Assembly (NCBI RefSeq): GCF_047675955.1
Contig: NC_132910.1
Span: 97,738,923 to 97,802,922 of the forward strand
Origin: Chlorocebus sabaeus
Lineage: Eukaryota > Chordata > Mammalia > Primates > Cercopithecidae
Direction: 5' to 3'
Length of the DNA stretch: 64,000 nucleotides
Shown: in pieces, positions 10,542-21,904 of the stretch
Position numbering within the stretch: the stretch's first letter is position 1
Layout of the letters: every line of letters begins with the position of its first letter
Notes under the pieces: generated by a model
Told to the model about the DNA's origin: nothing
The model's database searches: none
The model's input: only the letters and a program-made list of their open reading frames with translations
Made by a program: the position numbers and the translations under genes

Positions 10542-10848
10542 AAATCAAAACCAATCCTATTCATCACCCTCTTTTTGTTCTTCTTTGTATCGGCCTTAGG
10601 CATGCCTACCATTTAATGCTAACAAAGATGATAATTCCCATTCCTTTCTTTCCTGCTCAAGAACATGGTAAGTTTGAAATCCTGAGAAATTCTGACTGAT
10701 TTAAATCAGGGGGTTAATAGAGAAGTGGTGATTTATTAGCACTGCTGAAACACCATTTATTGATTTAAGACTTTTAGAGAAACTGCTGCTAAGTTATTTG
10801 TTTCTTGTTTGAATGGAAACTCAAAACAACCACAGTAGTAGCAAATAC
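10542..10848 (+). repeat. Local direct duplication, copy 2 (~307 bp)
   Basis: This is the second copy of the segment at 8964-9268. Differences from copy 1 are scattered substitutions plus one-base indels (for example GCTGAAACACC against GCTGAACACC). The copy stops where a T-rich run begins (10854). Which copy is ancestral cannot be told from this window. Confidence 0.95.
10600..10667 (+). other. Exon-like 68-bp core, copy 2
   Basis: The same splice frame is kept as in copy 1: a pyrimidine tract ending GGCCTTAG at 10599, a 68-bp core with the same two open frames, and CATG before GTAAGT at 10668. The core differs from copy 1 only where GATATATCC became GATAATTCC. The upstream branch-like CCTAATC is CCTATTC here, and a pyrimidine in the tract became G, so this acceptor may be slightly weaker. 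Confidence 0.35.
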
Positions 10849-12387
10849 AAGTACTTTTTTTTTTGTTAAAAAACAATGAGGCCTTTACATTGCCTACTAA
10901 TTCTGTAGGTTAGTAAGATGTGGTTCTGTGTTTAGGTCCCTATCTTCCTCACTTCCTTTTATCCCTTGTAATGAGAAGGAAACCTAAGGAAAGGCATCTT
11001 GTACCAATGGGAATATAGGCAAGTTGTAGGAAAATGATTCATGCCAGATAACCTATACATTTTCCATAGATATTTCATTAACTAAGAAAGTAGACATGAG
11101 GCATCTAATCCTTAATGTCAGCAGAGGGTTAGTATATACTGTATATAGACCAGGCACTGGGACTTCAAAGAACTGTAAGTCACAGTTTCTACCCTCTGGA
11201 GACTTAAAATAAATCTACTGATGTGCAAACATGTACATATGTGTACTTGTAAACATGTGGAAGACAAGTGATAAATGCCTCATGGATGACATGTGCAGTA
11301 CGTGCTACAAGAAATTAGATAAAAGTCATCGAAGCCTGGGGTTCATTCAGCTTCCAGCATATGTACCTGCAAGGTTTATATCCATATATCAAATATTGCC
11401 ACATCTGTGGTTTTCTGAAGACTTCAAAATGACTTAGCTTTCAAGAATCTTGGTCTGGAATCCTGGTGGGCCCATTCAGATACTATGGAAATCTAGTGCA
11501 GCTCAGTAATGATGTGGAAACAGAGGCATAGAGGTGCTAGATAACTTACTGCAGGTCATATGGACAGCCAATTTATGCAAAAATATCTTTGGGAGTAAAT
11601 ATGTTCTATTCTCTATGTACATCTATTATATATACTTTAATTGTATATACTTCTACTATATTAAAAATACCTCCATTAGCTGGAATTTGGGACTGGTTAT
11701 AAACCAAATGGAACATATTGAACTGAAGGAATTAAGCAACCATGGTTATAACATGACTGATAGTTTTTATGGTTTAGAACACATCCTTTAACCTCACTGG
11801 TGGCCAGCTCTCCCATCTGTAAGAGAAAAGACATTGACTTAATGATGTCTATGGTCATTTCTAGCAATGGGATACCACGATTTAATGATTCTAAATCAGT
11901 ACTCAGTATTATCCTCCTACCAACTTCACAATCTCTTTCTTTTTGAGTATTTTCTTTTGCCACTTTTTTGTAGTGTCCATGCCCCCATGTATTTACATTG
12001 CGACTGAGTGGGCAAAAAAATCAATGAAATGACTCATTGCCTTTCTACTTCACCTAAGGTCCTTATGAAAACTGGTAGCAGTACTGAGGCTGGAATTGAG
12101 ATAGTTAAGCATTCTCCTGCTATTAATACTTTCTTTTCCCTGGCAAACATATTCCATTCAATTTTGTATGATTTCTATCCTAAAGTCACCTGGAAATCTT
12201 ATAATTGTCCACCCCTTTCCCATCCCAAGTAACCTGTTCAAATCAACTCTGGCTTCCTGAGAATAAGTCTCCACATCACAGTCTGAATTTGTAGAAGTAG
12301 TTCTAAGGGCAGCAATTCCGAGTCAGGTGGAAAGGAGGCTATGATAGTGCCTTTGTCTTCAGAAACACTTATCTTTTCTTTCCTAAG
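10849..12387. other. Mostly unassigned sequence
   Basis: About 11140-11210 (CCAGGCACTGGGACTTCAAA) may be a diverged L2/MIR scrap. Nothing else is recognised. The 85- and 88-codon frames overlapping on opposite strands near 11.7 kb look like chance. Confidence 0.45.
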
Positions 12388-12774
12388 ATGAAACTAAGAA
12401 TTTGCTTTTTACAGAAAATACACATACCCTATAATAGAATAAAAACCAATGCAAGTTTTAGGGTTCATCCACCTCTTCTACCCCCAAGGACCGCATCCTC
12501 AACCAAAAGAAGAGGGAGGCATTTTTATCCCATTCTCCTAGATAGAACTTCAGGGGGAAAGAGTAGGAGTGCTTCCAGCAACTTGGAGAACTCTAGGAAC
12601 TGGTTAGTCTTATCTAATAGAGAAAGAATAGCTACCTTTCCAGCTTTAGCAGATGATGGCCATACTCCCATAGAGTTCTCCTGAGCCAGAACTACGAGTC
12701 ACTTCCTTTAATGAGGTTGACTTCATTGCTCACATGGTGAGCAGCCAGGTCTTCAGAGGCTGGGCTCACCACAG
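12388..12774 (+). other. Exon-like block of 387 bp
   Basis: A strong acceptor-like tract (CTTATCTTTTCTTTCCTAAG) ends at 12387 and a full-consensus donor, ACAG before GTAAGT, lies at 12775. The first codon of the block is ATG and a 98-codon frame runs to 12684, but it shows no known domain and stops before the donor. If spliced, it is more likely non-coding or 5'/3' UTR. It lies on the same strand as, and downstream of, the two 68-bp exon-like cores. This is speculative without transcript data. Confidence 0.25.
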
Positions 12775-12994
12775 GTAAGTGCTCTTCCCAATCCCAGCCT
12801 GGACTCCTACCAATACAGTGGAGGAAGAGGCAAACAAATATGGGGTGCTTATTTTTGTTATAAAGAACCATGAGCTTATTCTCTTTTCATCTGGTGTGGA
12901 GAATGATTTAACTCTCTTAAATTGTGGGTCACTTCTGCTTGAGAGATAGATGTTTCAAGGCAAATGGTATCTATTGGGAATTGGTACACAATGT

Positions 12995-13170
12995 ATCAGT
13001 ACTTCTCAATCCTGGGTAGATATTTATTTATATATGCATCTGTGTACTGTTTCACCTCTGAGTTGCTTTTATTTTTTATATGGGCATCCAAGCCCCACCT
13101 CAGAACGACTAAATCAGAATCTCAATTGTTGGGCCCAGGCATCTGTCAGCATTTTGGTTGTTGGGTGAAA
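12995..13170 (+). mobile_element. MER5A/MER20-like hAT fragment, diverged
   Basis: CAGTACTTCTCAATCCTGGG at the left and CTAAATCAGAATCTCAATTG followed by GGGCCCAGGCATCTGTC fit the non-autonomous hAT-Charlie elements. The middle is replaced by unrelated AT-rich sequence and the right terminus is unclear. Confidence 0.5.
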
Positions 13171-15097
13171 ATAGAGAGAGAATGTCTTTAATGGATGGCT
13201 TCTGTATTCTTTTGGAATTATTACATTTAATATGATTAAGATAAAATGATTAATTGTGCATATGTTCATCCTTTTGTTACTAGATCATTTTTGTCCCCTT
13301 CTGATTTTCTAAAATTCCCCCCCAAAAGTTATTGTTTAACTAACCATTAGATTGAAAAGATTGTCCACTGATGATAATTGGTGGATATTGACTGTTTAGC
13401 TAATTCTAGTTCTAACAGAAATTCTATAACTTAAAATAATTATCAGTGAATATCTACACCCAATAAGAAGATAAAAATGTCATAAAGCAATAGATGCTTT
13501 TCCTCATCTTGTGGAGAAATCCACAGTAGTGAAAGCCTTTGACCTTGCTGCCCTATTCCACCCAAAGCCCACATGAAAATTTCTAAGAGTAACTGGGGAA
13601 AGAAGAGAAGAAACAGATTCATAAGAACACTCTAAGAGCCCACTAATGAACCCCTGGATCTGTAAGAAAAATATTGTAAACTATAATTCAGCAACATGTT
13701 AAAATGTTACACTGAAAAATGATACCGTGGTATCAAAGGCAGGGGGAAAATGGTGATTTTTTAATACTCTATCAATAAAATGAACAGTGACTTGGAATTA
13801 AGGGTCTATTGCTTCATATGACCCGCTTCCGGTGATTTGCATTTGATTTCTATGTAAAGCATGCTTGAAGGAAGAAGCTAAGAGAATATTTTTATGAGAC
13901 TCCATGAAACACAGTTATCCAGGGTTACTTTAGTGTCAATGTGAGCATCAGAAAGGGAAACATTCTCTTCACTACTGGATAACAAATAAGATGGCTTTAA
14001 ATCACAGAAGACCCAGAAGGTTCCTAATACTCTCAGGGAGTATCAATACATAGCACTTTTGGTTTGGGTGCCAACCTTGTTATGAAAGGCACCATGGATA
14101 GTGGCCATAGTGAGGAGATTTGGAGATGACATGTACATGAAAGTGGCTCCAGTCAGACAGGAGGACCATGGTGGATACACTGTAGACTATAACTGGCTAA
14201 TTTGTACCTAGGCACGTATAAAATATTTCTCAAGATGTTAGAAATCAGGGAGTGAGATTTTGCAAAAGCATAAGGTAATGGATGAACAAGCAGAGTCAGA
14301 GAAACTGGTGAGATTAGCTCCACTGCTGTTAATACGATCCCTTATCTAATGTAATGGTAATGTCTGGGGAACTCCAGTTACATATAATTACTGGTTCATT
14401 TGGGTTAACAAGATGTTACTATTGGGAGAATTAAAAGGATATTATCAGTTATTTCAACTACAATACATGTAGTCTAATCAGATTGTTTTTCTGAAGTCAT
14501 GCTGTGGTCGCCTTCTCTGTAGGAATATGAGTTTTGAAGGACAGAAGAAAAGTAGAAGGAGGATTTTTGTTTTTCTTTTTTTTTTTAATCATAGGGCACT
14601 TCTCTACTATATAGCAATAGATTATAAAGATTTGTACAGCCTTCATGCAGTGAAATGATGTGGTGCATCTGGGAGAGGAGAAAGTATATTAATAGACAAA
14701 CTTTAAAAATGCCAAAAGGGAGCTGGGAGGGTCCACACAAACTTTGAAATTTAGAGGAGGAAGAATCTCATACTCAATCTTCCTCATCTCAGCTAAGCAC
14801 AATGTTCCTTATGGTCTTTCTCAAATTCCCAGTTCTTGTCATCCATCCCCATTATCCCACTGAGCCTGGAGTGTTGAGAATATGGCTGGTGGAGGGGTGG
14901 AGGGAAACTCAAGTCCTGGACTATGAGTCTCTGCCCATCATTCCTCATCTATGGATTAGTGACACCTGGTGTAACCAGCCTGTCCTAGCCTTGTATGTCT
15001 TCCATAGTATTTCACTATAATTTAATCTATAATATATATATACTTTATAAGAGAAAGAAAATGCCAACTTCATATAAGCATGTGTTTTCAAATATGC
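13171..15097. other. Unassigned sequence, no gene seen
   Basis: No repeat is recognised. The 72-codon frame at 14802-15020 has no recognisable domain and ends in AT-rich sequence. Confidence 0.45.
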
Positions 15098-15104
15098 TCC
15101 TTTC

Positions 15105-15390
15105 TTTTTTTTTTTTTTTTTGAGATGGAGTCTCGCTCTGTCGCCCGGGCTGGAGTATGGTGACCAGATCTCAGCTCACTGCAAGCTCCGCCTCCTGGGT
15201 TTACGCCATTCTCCTGCCTCAGCCTCCTGAGTAGCTGGGACTACAGGCGCCCGCCACCTCGCCCGGCTAGTTTTTGTATTTTTTAGTAGAGACGGGGTTT
15301 CACTGTGTTAGCCAGGATGGTCTCGATCTCCTGACCTCGTGATCCACCCGTCTCGGCCTCCCAAAGTACTGGGATTACAGACTTGAGCCA
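15105..15390 (-). mobile_element. AluYR-type Alu, slightly 5' truncated
   Basis: The poly(T) at 15105 is the tail of a minus-strand Alu. Variants that I associate with Old World monkey AluYR include GGGTTTACGCC (sense GGCGTAAACCC), CGCCCGGCTAGTTTTT (sense AAAAACTAGCCGGGCG) and CTTGAGCCA (sense TGGCTCAAG). The final ~15 bases that would complete the left arm are missing, and the exact repeat TCCTTTC flanks the remaining element (15098-15104 and 15391-15397). It was therefore truncated at insertion. Low divergence implies a lineage-specific copy. Confidence 0.95.
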
Positions 15391-15397
15391 TCCTTTC

Positions 15398-16717
15398 CAT
15401 TATTAACTAATATTTGCTGTGTACATGCAAGATACATGCAAAGCACTATATCACTGGCTTTAAAAGGCAATTTGGTTCCTACCATGTTAATCCAAATGTT
15501 CCAATTAGTTTAGTGCTTCCATAATTATGTATAATTCGGTTTGCATTTATGCATGAAATGTTTATTTCCATAATTGTAACAAGCACTTAAATTAATTATA
15601 CCATAACCTCTTGATTCTATGGGCCAACTGTTGAGTCTTTTGTTAATATTTTAGAGTCAGCCCTTTTTATTTTTTGAATTTTCCCCTTGCCTTTGATGTG
15701 TTGTTTCTTATCCTTGTTTGGAATTCTCTATGGAATATTCTCAGAATAATGTTGCAGTTTTCTTTTATGATTGAAACTTTGCATTTTAACAGTTGTCTGG
15801 AGATAGTTTCTTCCTTGTGAAATATCAGTTTTAATAACAGAAAAAGAAAAATGCCATAAATCTGCACTAACCACATAAAGCTGAAGTCTCTGAGAGACTG
15901 ATTAACATGGAGACTCTACACAGGTTTTTCAATAATTAGAGGATATGCTTGCATGGAGCCACAACTGCTCAGGCCTTGAAGCCATTTCCCAGGGCAGCCA
16001 GCGATTATTACAGCCTGGAGTACATTCCTTATATTCTATGCCTCTAGCTATTGAAGCTGTTTTCAAATAAAGGTCTCTTAATTTCACAAAAAGTTAACAT
16101 CACCGTGGATGGACAACACTTTTCTGCTAATACCTTCGCTACTTAGTTGGGAGATGGCCCTCGGAGAGCAGGCAATTAGAAATTTCTAATTTGTTGTTCA
16201 CTCACCCATAAAAGGTTAAGAACATTCTGGTCTCTGATTACATGAACCAAGCAAAGGCCAGACCCAGCCTCCCACAGTGCCTTAGCTAACTGCCTGCCCT
16301 ATCAGCAAATGCTGCTGAACATTCTCTTCAGAGCACAGGAGTGTGTGGGCAGTTTCACTGTGGGCTTGAGTATTTATTTATTTTTGTCTCTGTAAATTAC
16401 AGATAGAAAATAAAGTATGGAAAAAATTGTCATTTTTCTTTTTGGTACAGAATGTGGTATATCATTACCACGAATTAAAGGCTAAATGTTAGCTATGATA
16501 CTTTTAGAGGAGAAAACCCATGTGATAGTTCATCACCAATAGCCATGGAGTTCTACTTTCTGATGCATCATTGCTTGTATGGCGTGGATGTAATAATGCA
16601 GCATTACTAACAATGTAGATGTCCATGTAGCTTACCATATTATTATTTTATATAAAAAAGTACTGATTTCTTGACTAGATGATACAGCTTACAAAAACAT
16701 AAAGCTTCTGCCTAGTA
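15398..16717. other. Unassigned sequence, no gene seen
   Basis: This is repeat-free by eye. The 15950-16350 part is less AT-rich than its surroundings and could be conserved single-copy DNA, but I see no exon structure. Confidence 0.45.
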
Positions 16718-16730
16718 GACTTGCTATCTA

Positions 16731-17040
16731 ATTTTAATTTTATTTTATTATTTTATTTTGAGACAGAGTCTCACTCTGTCACCCAGGTTGGAGTACAGTG
16801 GTGTGATCTTGGCTCACTGCAACCTCCGCCTCCAGGGTTCAAGTGATTCTCCTACCTCAGCCTCCCAAGTAGCTGGGATTACAGGCGCATGCCACCGCGC
16901 CCAGCTAATTTTTTGTATTTTTAGTAGAGATGGGGTTTCACCATGTTAGCCAGGATGGTCTCGATCTCCTGACCTCATGATCCACCCGTCTCAGCCTCCC
17001 AAAGTGCTGGGATTACAGGCATGAGCCACCATGCTCAGCC
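16731..17040 (-). mobile_element. Alu, full length
   Basis: The tail (TTTTATTTTATTATTTTATT) lies on the left and the body runs to CATGCTCAGCC. Flanks carry GACTTGCTATCTA (16718-16730) and GACTTGCTGTCTA (17043-17055), a 13-bp target duplication with one change. Sequence details (CCTGACCTCATGATCC) fit an S/Y-type element. Confidence 0.97.
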
Positions 17041-17055
17041 TGGACTTGCTGTCTA

Positions 17056-17734
17056 AATAAGCAACGGATAATGTAAATGCCAAGAGAAAATTTCATCAGT
17101 CACAGGCAGTTGACTGGACATTTGATTATCCTTCGCCTATGCTTTCTGTTATGCCAAGTTAACCATTTAATTTGGCCAAATAGACAGATGTAGTCCAGAA
17201 CAAAAGTCTCTTTCAACTGGAGTGGGCCAGGGGATGGGTCTTCATGAAGAAAGGGAAAGGCAAAGAAAGGAGACAACGATCAAAGAAGAGGAGAGCTGAG
17301 AATGTTAAGCAAACTCCAGCGTTGCCAACTCTCTGGCACACAGATGAACAACTCTAATGGGAAAGAATCGTGACTTAGTCCAAAGTTGGACAAGTTGAAT
17401 AATTTGGTAAAATATGATCGGCTCAGCTTGCCCAATCACTTGAATGTGTGAGGGATTCAGCAGCATCATTTTTGCCTCTTTGGGGAATTAAAATAATCTG
17501 TTGCAAACTGTGTTTAGCACATTCAAAATCGAATGTAATTTTGCCATGTTCCTTTTTGAAAAATAGCTGTGATAATATACGCTTCAGTTTGTATGTTATA
17601 TACAACTTGTGACTTCTGAGCTTGGTTACAAACTTCAATCCACATTTCTGTAAACACAGAATATACAAAACTCCATGTGTGTGACACTGATGATTACATA
17701 GCTTCTATATAAATATTGGGGCTTTCATATGAAC
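17056..17734. other. Unassigned sequence, no gene seen
   Basis: This is single-copy-looking sequence. The minus-strand 81-codon frame at 17423-17668 shows no family signature. Confidence 0.45.
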
Positions 17735-17918
17735 ACCATGTGGCCTTTTGGAGATTTCTTAACCTCTCTGTGCTTCAGTTTCTATATTTGTAAGATACAG
17801 ATAATAGTCTTTGTTCTATTTTATTCTCATAATTTCCAAGAGATTAAATGAAATAACTTGTGTGATGTGTGTGCTTTGAAAACATAAAGGATTCTACAAA
17901 TGTATGTCATTATTATAT
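17735..17918 (-). mobile_element. MIR SINE
   Basis: In this orientation the MIR landmarks appear as ACCTCTCTGTGCTTCAGTTT, then AAGATACAGATAATAG, AGAGATTAAATGAAATAACT and a degraded end at TATGTCATTATTAT. Clear but diverged; ends are approximate. Confidence 0.8.
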
Positions 17919-18445
17919 CGCTGTCAGAAACACTTTGCCTACACAACAAACAAAAGTCATTAAGTCAAGACAATTAAAAAGTTATAGAAGAAAAGGGGAG
18001 AGAAAATAACATATTATAGATAATTGACAATTTACTGAGTTGTTCTGTAGTTTTCACTCACTTTTTCTCAAATTGCTTTAGTTGATATACTAATCTTAAA
18101 GCAGAAGAAACCAAATTTTGAGGTGTTTTTGAAGTCAAAGTCTCCAAACTATGATTCTTGCTTACAAGTTGACCAACACAATGAAAACTGTTGCAAAAAT
18201 GTAATCTTTAGTGAAAACAAGGGTCTGGGAGCCATCTTGAATAAACATAGTATCCTGAATAAACATAAAACTTGAAATGTTGTTCAAGGTGGATTACTTA
18301 ATTACCATTTACCACTTGTTTAAAAAAAATATTTGGGAATATGGCTGCTCTAGTTCATTTCTCAGTGACAATACACCAAGCTTTTAAAAATACAATGCCT
18401 TTTTGCTTTCTCCTTTCAATACATTGAAAACCAAAGTGCTATTTT
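17919..18445. other. Unassigned AT-rich sequence
   Basis: No gene or recognisable repeat is seen up to the L1 target site. Confidence 0.45.
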
Positions 18446-18459
18446 AAAAAAGGTAAACA

Positions 18460-18909
18460 CTGACAGACTGGATTAAGAAAATGTGGCACATATACACCAT
18501 GGAATACTATGCAGCCATAAAAAAGGATGAGTTTGTGTCCTTTGTAGGGACATGGATGCAGCTGGAAACCATCATTCTCAGCAAACTATCACAAGAACAG
18601 AAAACCAAACACCACATAGGTTCTCACTCATAGGTGGGAACTGAACAATGAGATCACTTGGACTCAGGAAGGGGACCATCACACACTGGGGCCTATCACG
18701 GGGAGGGGGGAGTGGGGAGGGATTGCATTGGGAGTTATACCTGATGTAAATGACGAGTTGATGGGTGCTGACGAGTTGATGGGTGCAGCACACCAACATG
18801 GCACAAGTATACATATGTAACAAACCTGCACGTTATGCACATGTACCCTACAACTTAAAGTATAAAAAAAAAAAAAAGGAGAAAGCAGCAGCAAAAAAAA
18901 AAAAAAAAA
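18460..18909 (+). mobile_element. Young 5'-truncated L1 (L1PA-type) with interrupted tail
   Basis: This ~430-bp copy holds the last bases of ORF2 (ACCATGGAATACTATGCAGC) and the 3' UTR, ending AACTTAAAGTATAAAAAAA. Low divergence points to a recent L1PA-type insertion. Target duplications (A-run plus GGTAAACA) lie at about 18446-18459 and 18904-18917. Two oddities are visible: an 18-bp tandem duplication (GACGAGTTGATGGGTGC) at 18754-18789, and a 15-base insert GGAGAAAGCAGCAGC between two poly(A) runs. Confidence 0.95.
18754..18789 (+). repeat. 18-bp tandem duplication inside the L1 3' UTR
   Basis: The unit GACGAGTTGATGGGTGCT is followed by GACGAGTTGATGGGTGCA. Standard L1 3' UTRs have one copy, so this is private to this insertion or its source. 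Confidence 0.95.
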
Positions 18910-18917
18910 GGTAAACA

Positions 18918-21868
18918 TTAAACCATTGCAAACTTGTATTTGTTGCTAGTAAATGAAGAAATTAGCAAATGTATTAATAGTTACCAAGTAGAAGAATCCT
19001 ATGAGATAATTCTTACCATTTTCTTCACTCAAAAGTCATTCAGTGCTGATAATTATTAGAGATCAGGTCTCACAAATATTTCCTATGTGATAATATTTTC
19101 ATAGGCATTCAGGAGAAACAGTTTCATGAGGGAGAAAGATAGAGTAGCGATGATTGGAATAAGACAAGAATAGGTTGTAGATGCAAGACACAATTCATAT
19201 TAATTTTCTACAGTCACTCAGGGGCACTAGTAATTGGAAGGGGACACGGCAAAGCACTCCTTCACTATTCTCTCAGTTCTTGGCTTTGTATCTGAAGTGA
19301 CCTCATAAAATAGTAGGCACATAATATTGAACCCCATTGGCTGAACAAGTAATTGATCATGTCATTCCCCTCCTTTCAATCCCTCAAAGTCTTTATGTCA
19401 TACCTAGAAAACTATCTTAAGTTCTTAATCCTGCTCCTAAAAGAAGCAGACACTAATACAGAATTAACAGTCAAAATTCTATTAGGAGAAATACTCTGTT
19501 TGAGAAAATAAGTCGAAGCTAGGTTAGACTGGGAGCACCATCAGACCGCAGTGCAAATCTGACCAGAGAGGAGAGAGAGAAGGAAGTTTGGGTGCTGTAC
19601 AGTCTAAGCAAGGCCATGGGGAGTCCTCAAAATCAAATTTGCTGTCAGACGATGCCAGTGTCTTCCAAGAATTGCCCTGCCTTAGTAGAACCACTGCGCT
19701 CATCATTGACCGGAAGCAGCATGTTGAGAGCGTAGGTTCATCAGAGAGAAATGTGGCAATGGATTTAAAAGGCAGCAGCTGGGGCCTTTGGTCAAGTATA
19801 CTCCCACACAGTTGCAGATCTACAAGGTATGTTTCTCATGGCTGCCACAGGCCACTCTTAGGCCACACATATTTACTTTTATGCACATTTGTAGAGTAGC
19901 TCCTCTGTGGTTTCTGTGGTCTTTTCTTCCTGTGGGAAATTTCAGGATAGGGAGGTGACTGGGATAAGCTCCTGTTCCCATTGCTCCTGTTGGTGTTGGG
20001 GCCATAACTGGGACTTACCCTGTCTCTCCTCCACTATTCATTCCAACTCCCTTTACACTCAACTATTTACACTAGGCAAGTCTTTGTAGCATTTCTAAAG
20101 TATCTAGACCCCTGAAAATCACATTTGTCTAAGCCCGAGGTTGCTACAAATGTCCATTCACAGATACAGCAAATAAAGGGAGAACCAGGTGGTGACCAAA
20201 TAGATCACCTGTGTTTCATATGTACTCCTCCATGCCCTTATTGTGTAAAAACAGCATTGCCTCCTCTTGCTGATGATGGAAAATTACGCTTGCCAGTAAC
20301 GTGACTCCTCTCCTTACCAGGGGTCTGGGAATAATGAGTTCAATGTGCTCTGGAGGCAGCCATAACTTATAGTTCAATACTATGCTCCCTAGCAGAGCAT
20401 GTTCCTACTGGGGACCAGGACTTCCAGCCCTGAAGAGTCTAGAGTTGTAGGGACAGGAAGCATGAAACTACCAGTACGTCACTGGGAGTTATGACAAGTG
20501 GAGCTATTCTTGCTTCTACCCCTTGATGCTTTAACCCATGTCTTTTTCCTATAGAGAATACAGCATATTGGATCTCTAGTTAATTAAATGCACTGCATCC
20601 TAGAGAATGACATCTACCTTTCAGTGTTTCCTTTGAGCTGGTGCTTCAGTTGGCACCTTTAGAAGGCTCTTCCAGACATGCATGAGACCAGTTGCCTCTG
20701 GTTGGTAGAGTATGTGATACAACCATTGAATCCCATGATCTCAGATCCACTTCTGTGCTCATTTCACTATGAAGTTGGTCTTATGGTTAGAGGCTATGCT
20801 TTGTGAGATTTCTTGCCTGTGGATCATTCATTCCATAAACCACCAAATAACAGTGTGGGACACACACAGTGCTGCCCTGCGACAGAAAAGGCAAACCCAC
20901 ATTTAGTTTAGGTATCCATCCTTGTGAACCTCTGGATCTTCCAAGAGTATTTCATGGGAACGTATCATGCTGGAAATTTATCACTTGTCTCTGTTGCTGG
21001 AAGTTTGGGTATTCAGAGGCAGCCATAGCTATATCAGCTTTGGTAAGTGGGAGTCCATGCTTTGGGGCCATGTCACCTCCATTATATCCTATAATGCCAT
21101 CACTTGCCTGGGGCAGTTGAAAATGAAGGCTGGCTAAATCAATTCACCAACTCATATTATCTATATCTTTTTTTAGTATCTCTTTGGGGGTAGATGCTTT
21201 TTGGTGGGCGTTAATATGTGGTACAAAAACATTTTTGCTTTGTGTTCACTCTCATATGTATCCAAATGCTTCTATTCAGAACTACTTTTCTCAGATCATC
21301 CAGTCTTTTCCCCCTTGAAGTCCCTGAGCAATTTGTTAGGCCAATGGCTACTGCTCAGAAATATTTATATGTTCTTCCACACAAAGTGCATGAGCAAGTG
21401 CACTGCTCAGAGCTCGGCCAATTTTTCTGTCTCCACATGTTTCAGGGATATCTCTGACTGTAGTTGTTAAACAAATGCCATTCATTTTTAGCTTGTACCC
21501 ACATAATGAGATGACTGAGGTTGCAGCTGGGCCTCTTTACATGTTTTGCTAGATAGTAAGCTGTACTTGTGCGACGAGAGACTGTGAGAGACTTGTTTGG
21601 GCAGGGAACAATGATAGCGTGAGGTGTGCTGTGAACTGAACAGGGATTCTAGAGGTCACACAGGACTGGGAGAGGTTAGAATTCCAGCAAATGATGCAGA
21701 GAAATCTTCCCCAAAACTCAGGCATTCCTGAAGAATCCAGAAAGGCCACATTTTGACATTGAGCTTCTCTAGCCCTAGAGCCAGGGATACTCTAACTGCC
21801 CTAACAAAATATGAAACCAAGATTTGATAGGATCAGGCTGGTCCACCAATAATTTAACTGCTTGTCAG
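18918..21868. other. Unassigned 2.9-kb stretch, possibly decayed retroelement
   Basis: No gene is recognised. A scrap near 19340-19440 (CTCAAAGTCTTTATGTCATA) resembles L2. From about 19530 to 21550 the sequence is less AT-rich and has several opposed frames of 60-103 codons. It may be old retroviral-like internal sequence that has decayed beyond recognition, but I can point to no retroviral motif. Confidence 0.35.
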
Positions 21869-21902
21869 GAAAAAAAAGAAAAAGAAAAAGAAAAAGAAAA
21901 AT
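21869..21902. repeat. (GAAAAA)n microsatellite
   Basis: Four GAAAAA units follow an A-run. It stands at the left edge of the HAL1-like element. Confidence 0.9.
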
Positions 21903-21904
21903 AA

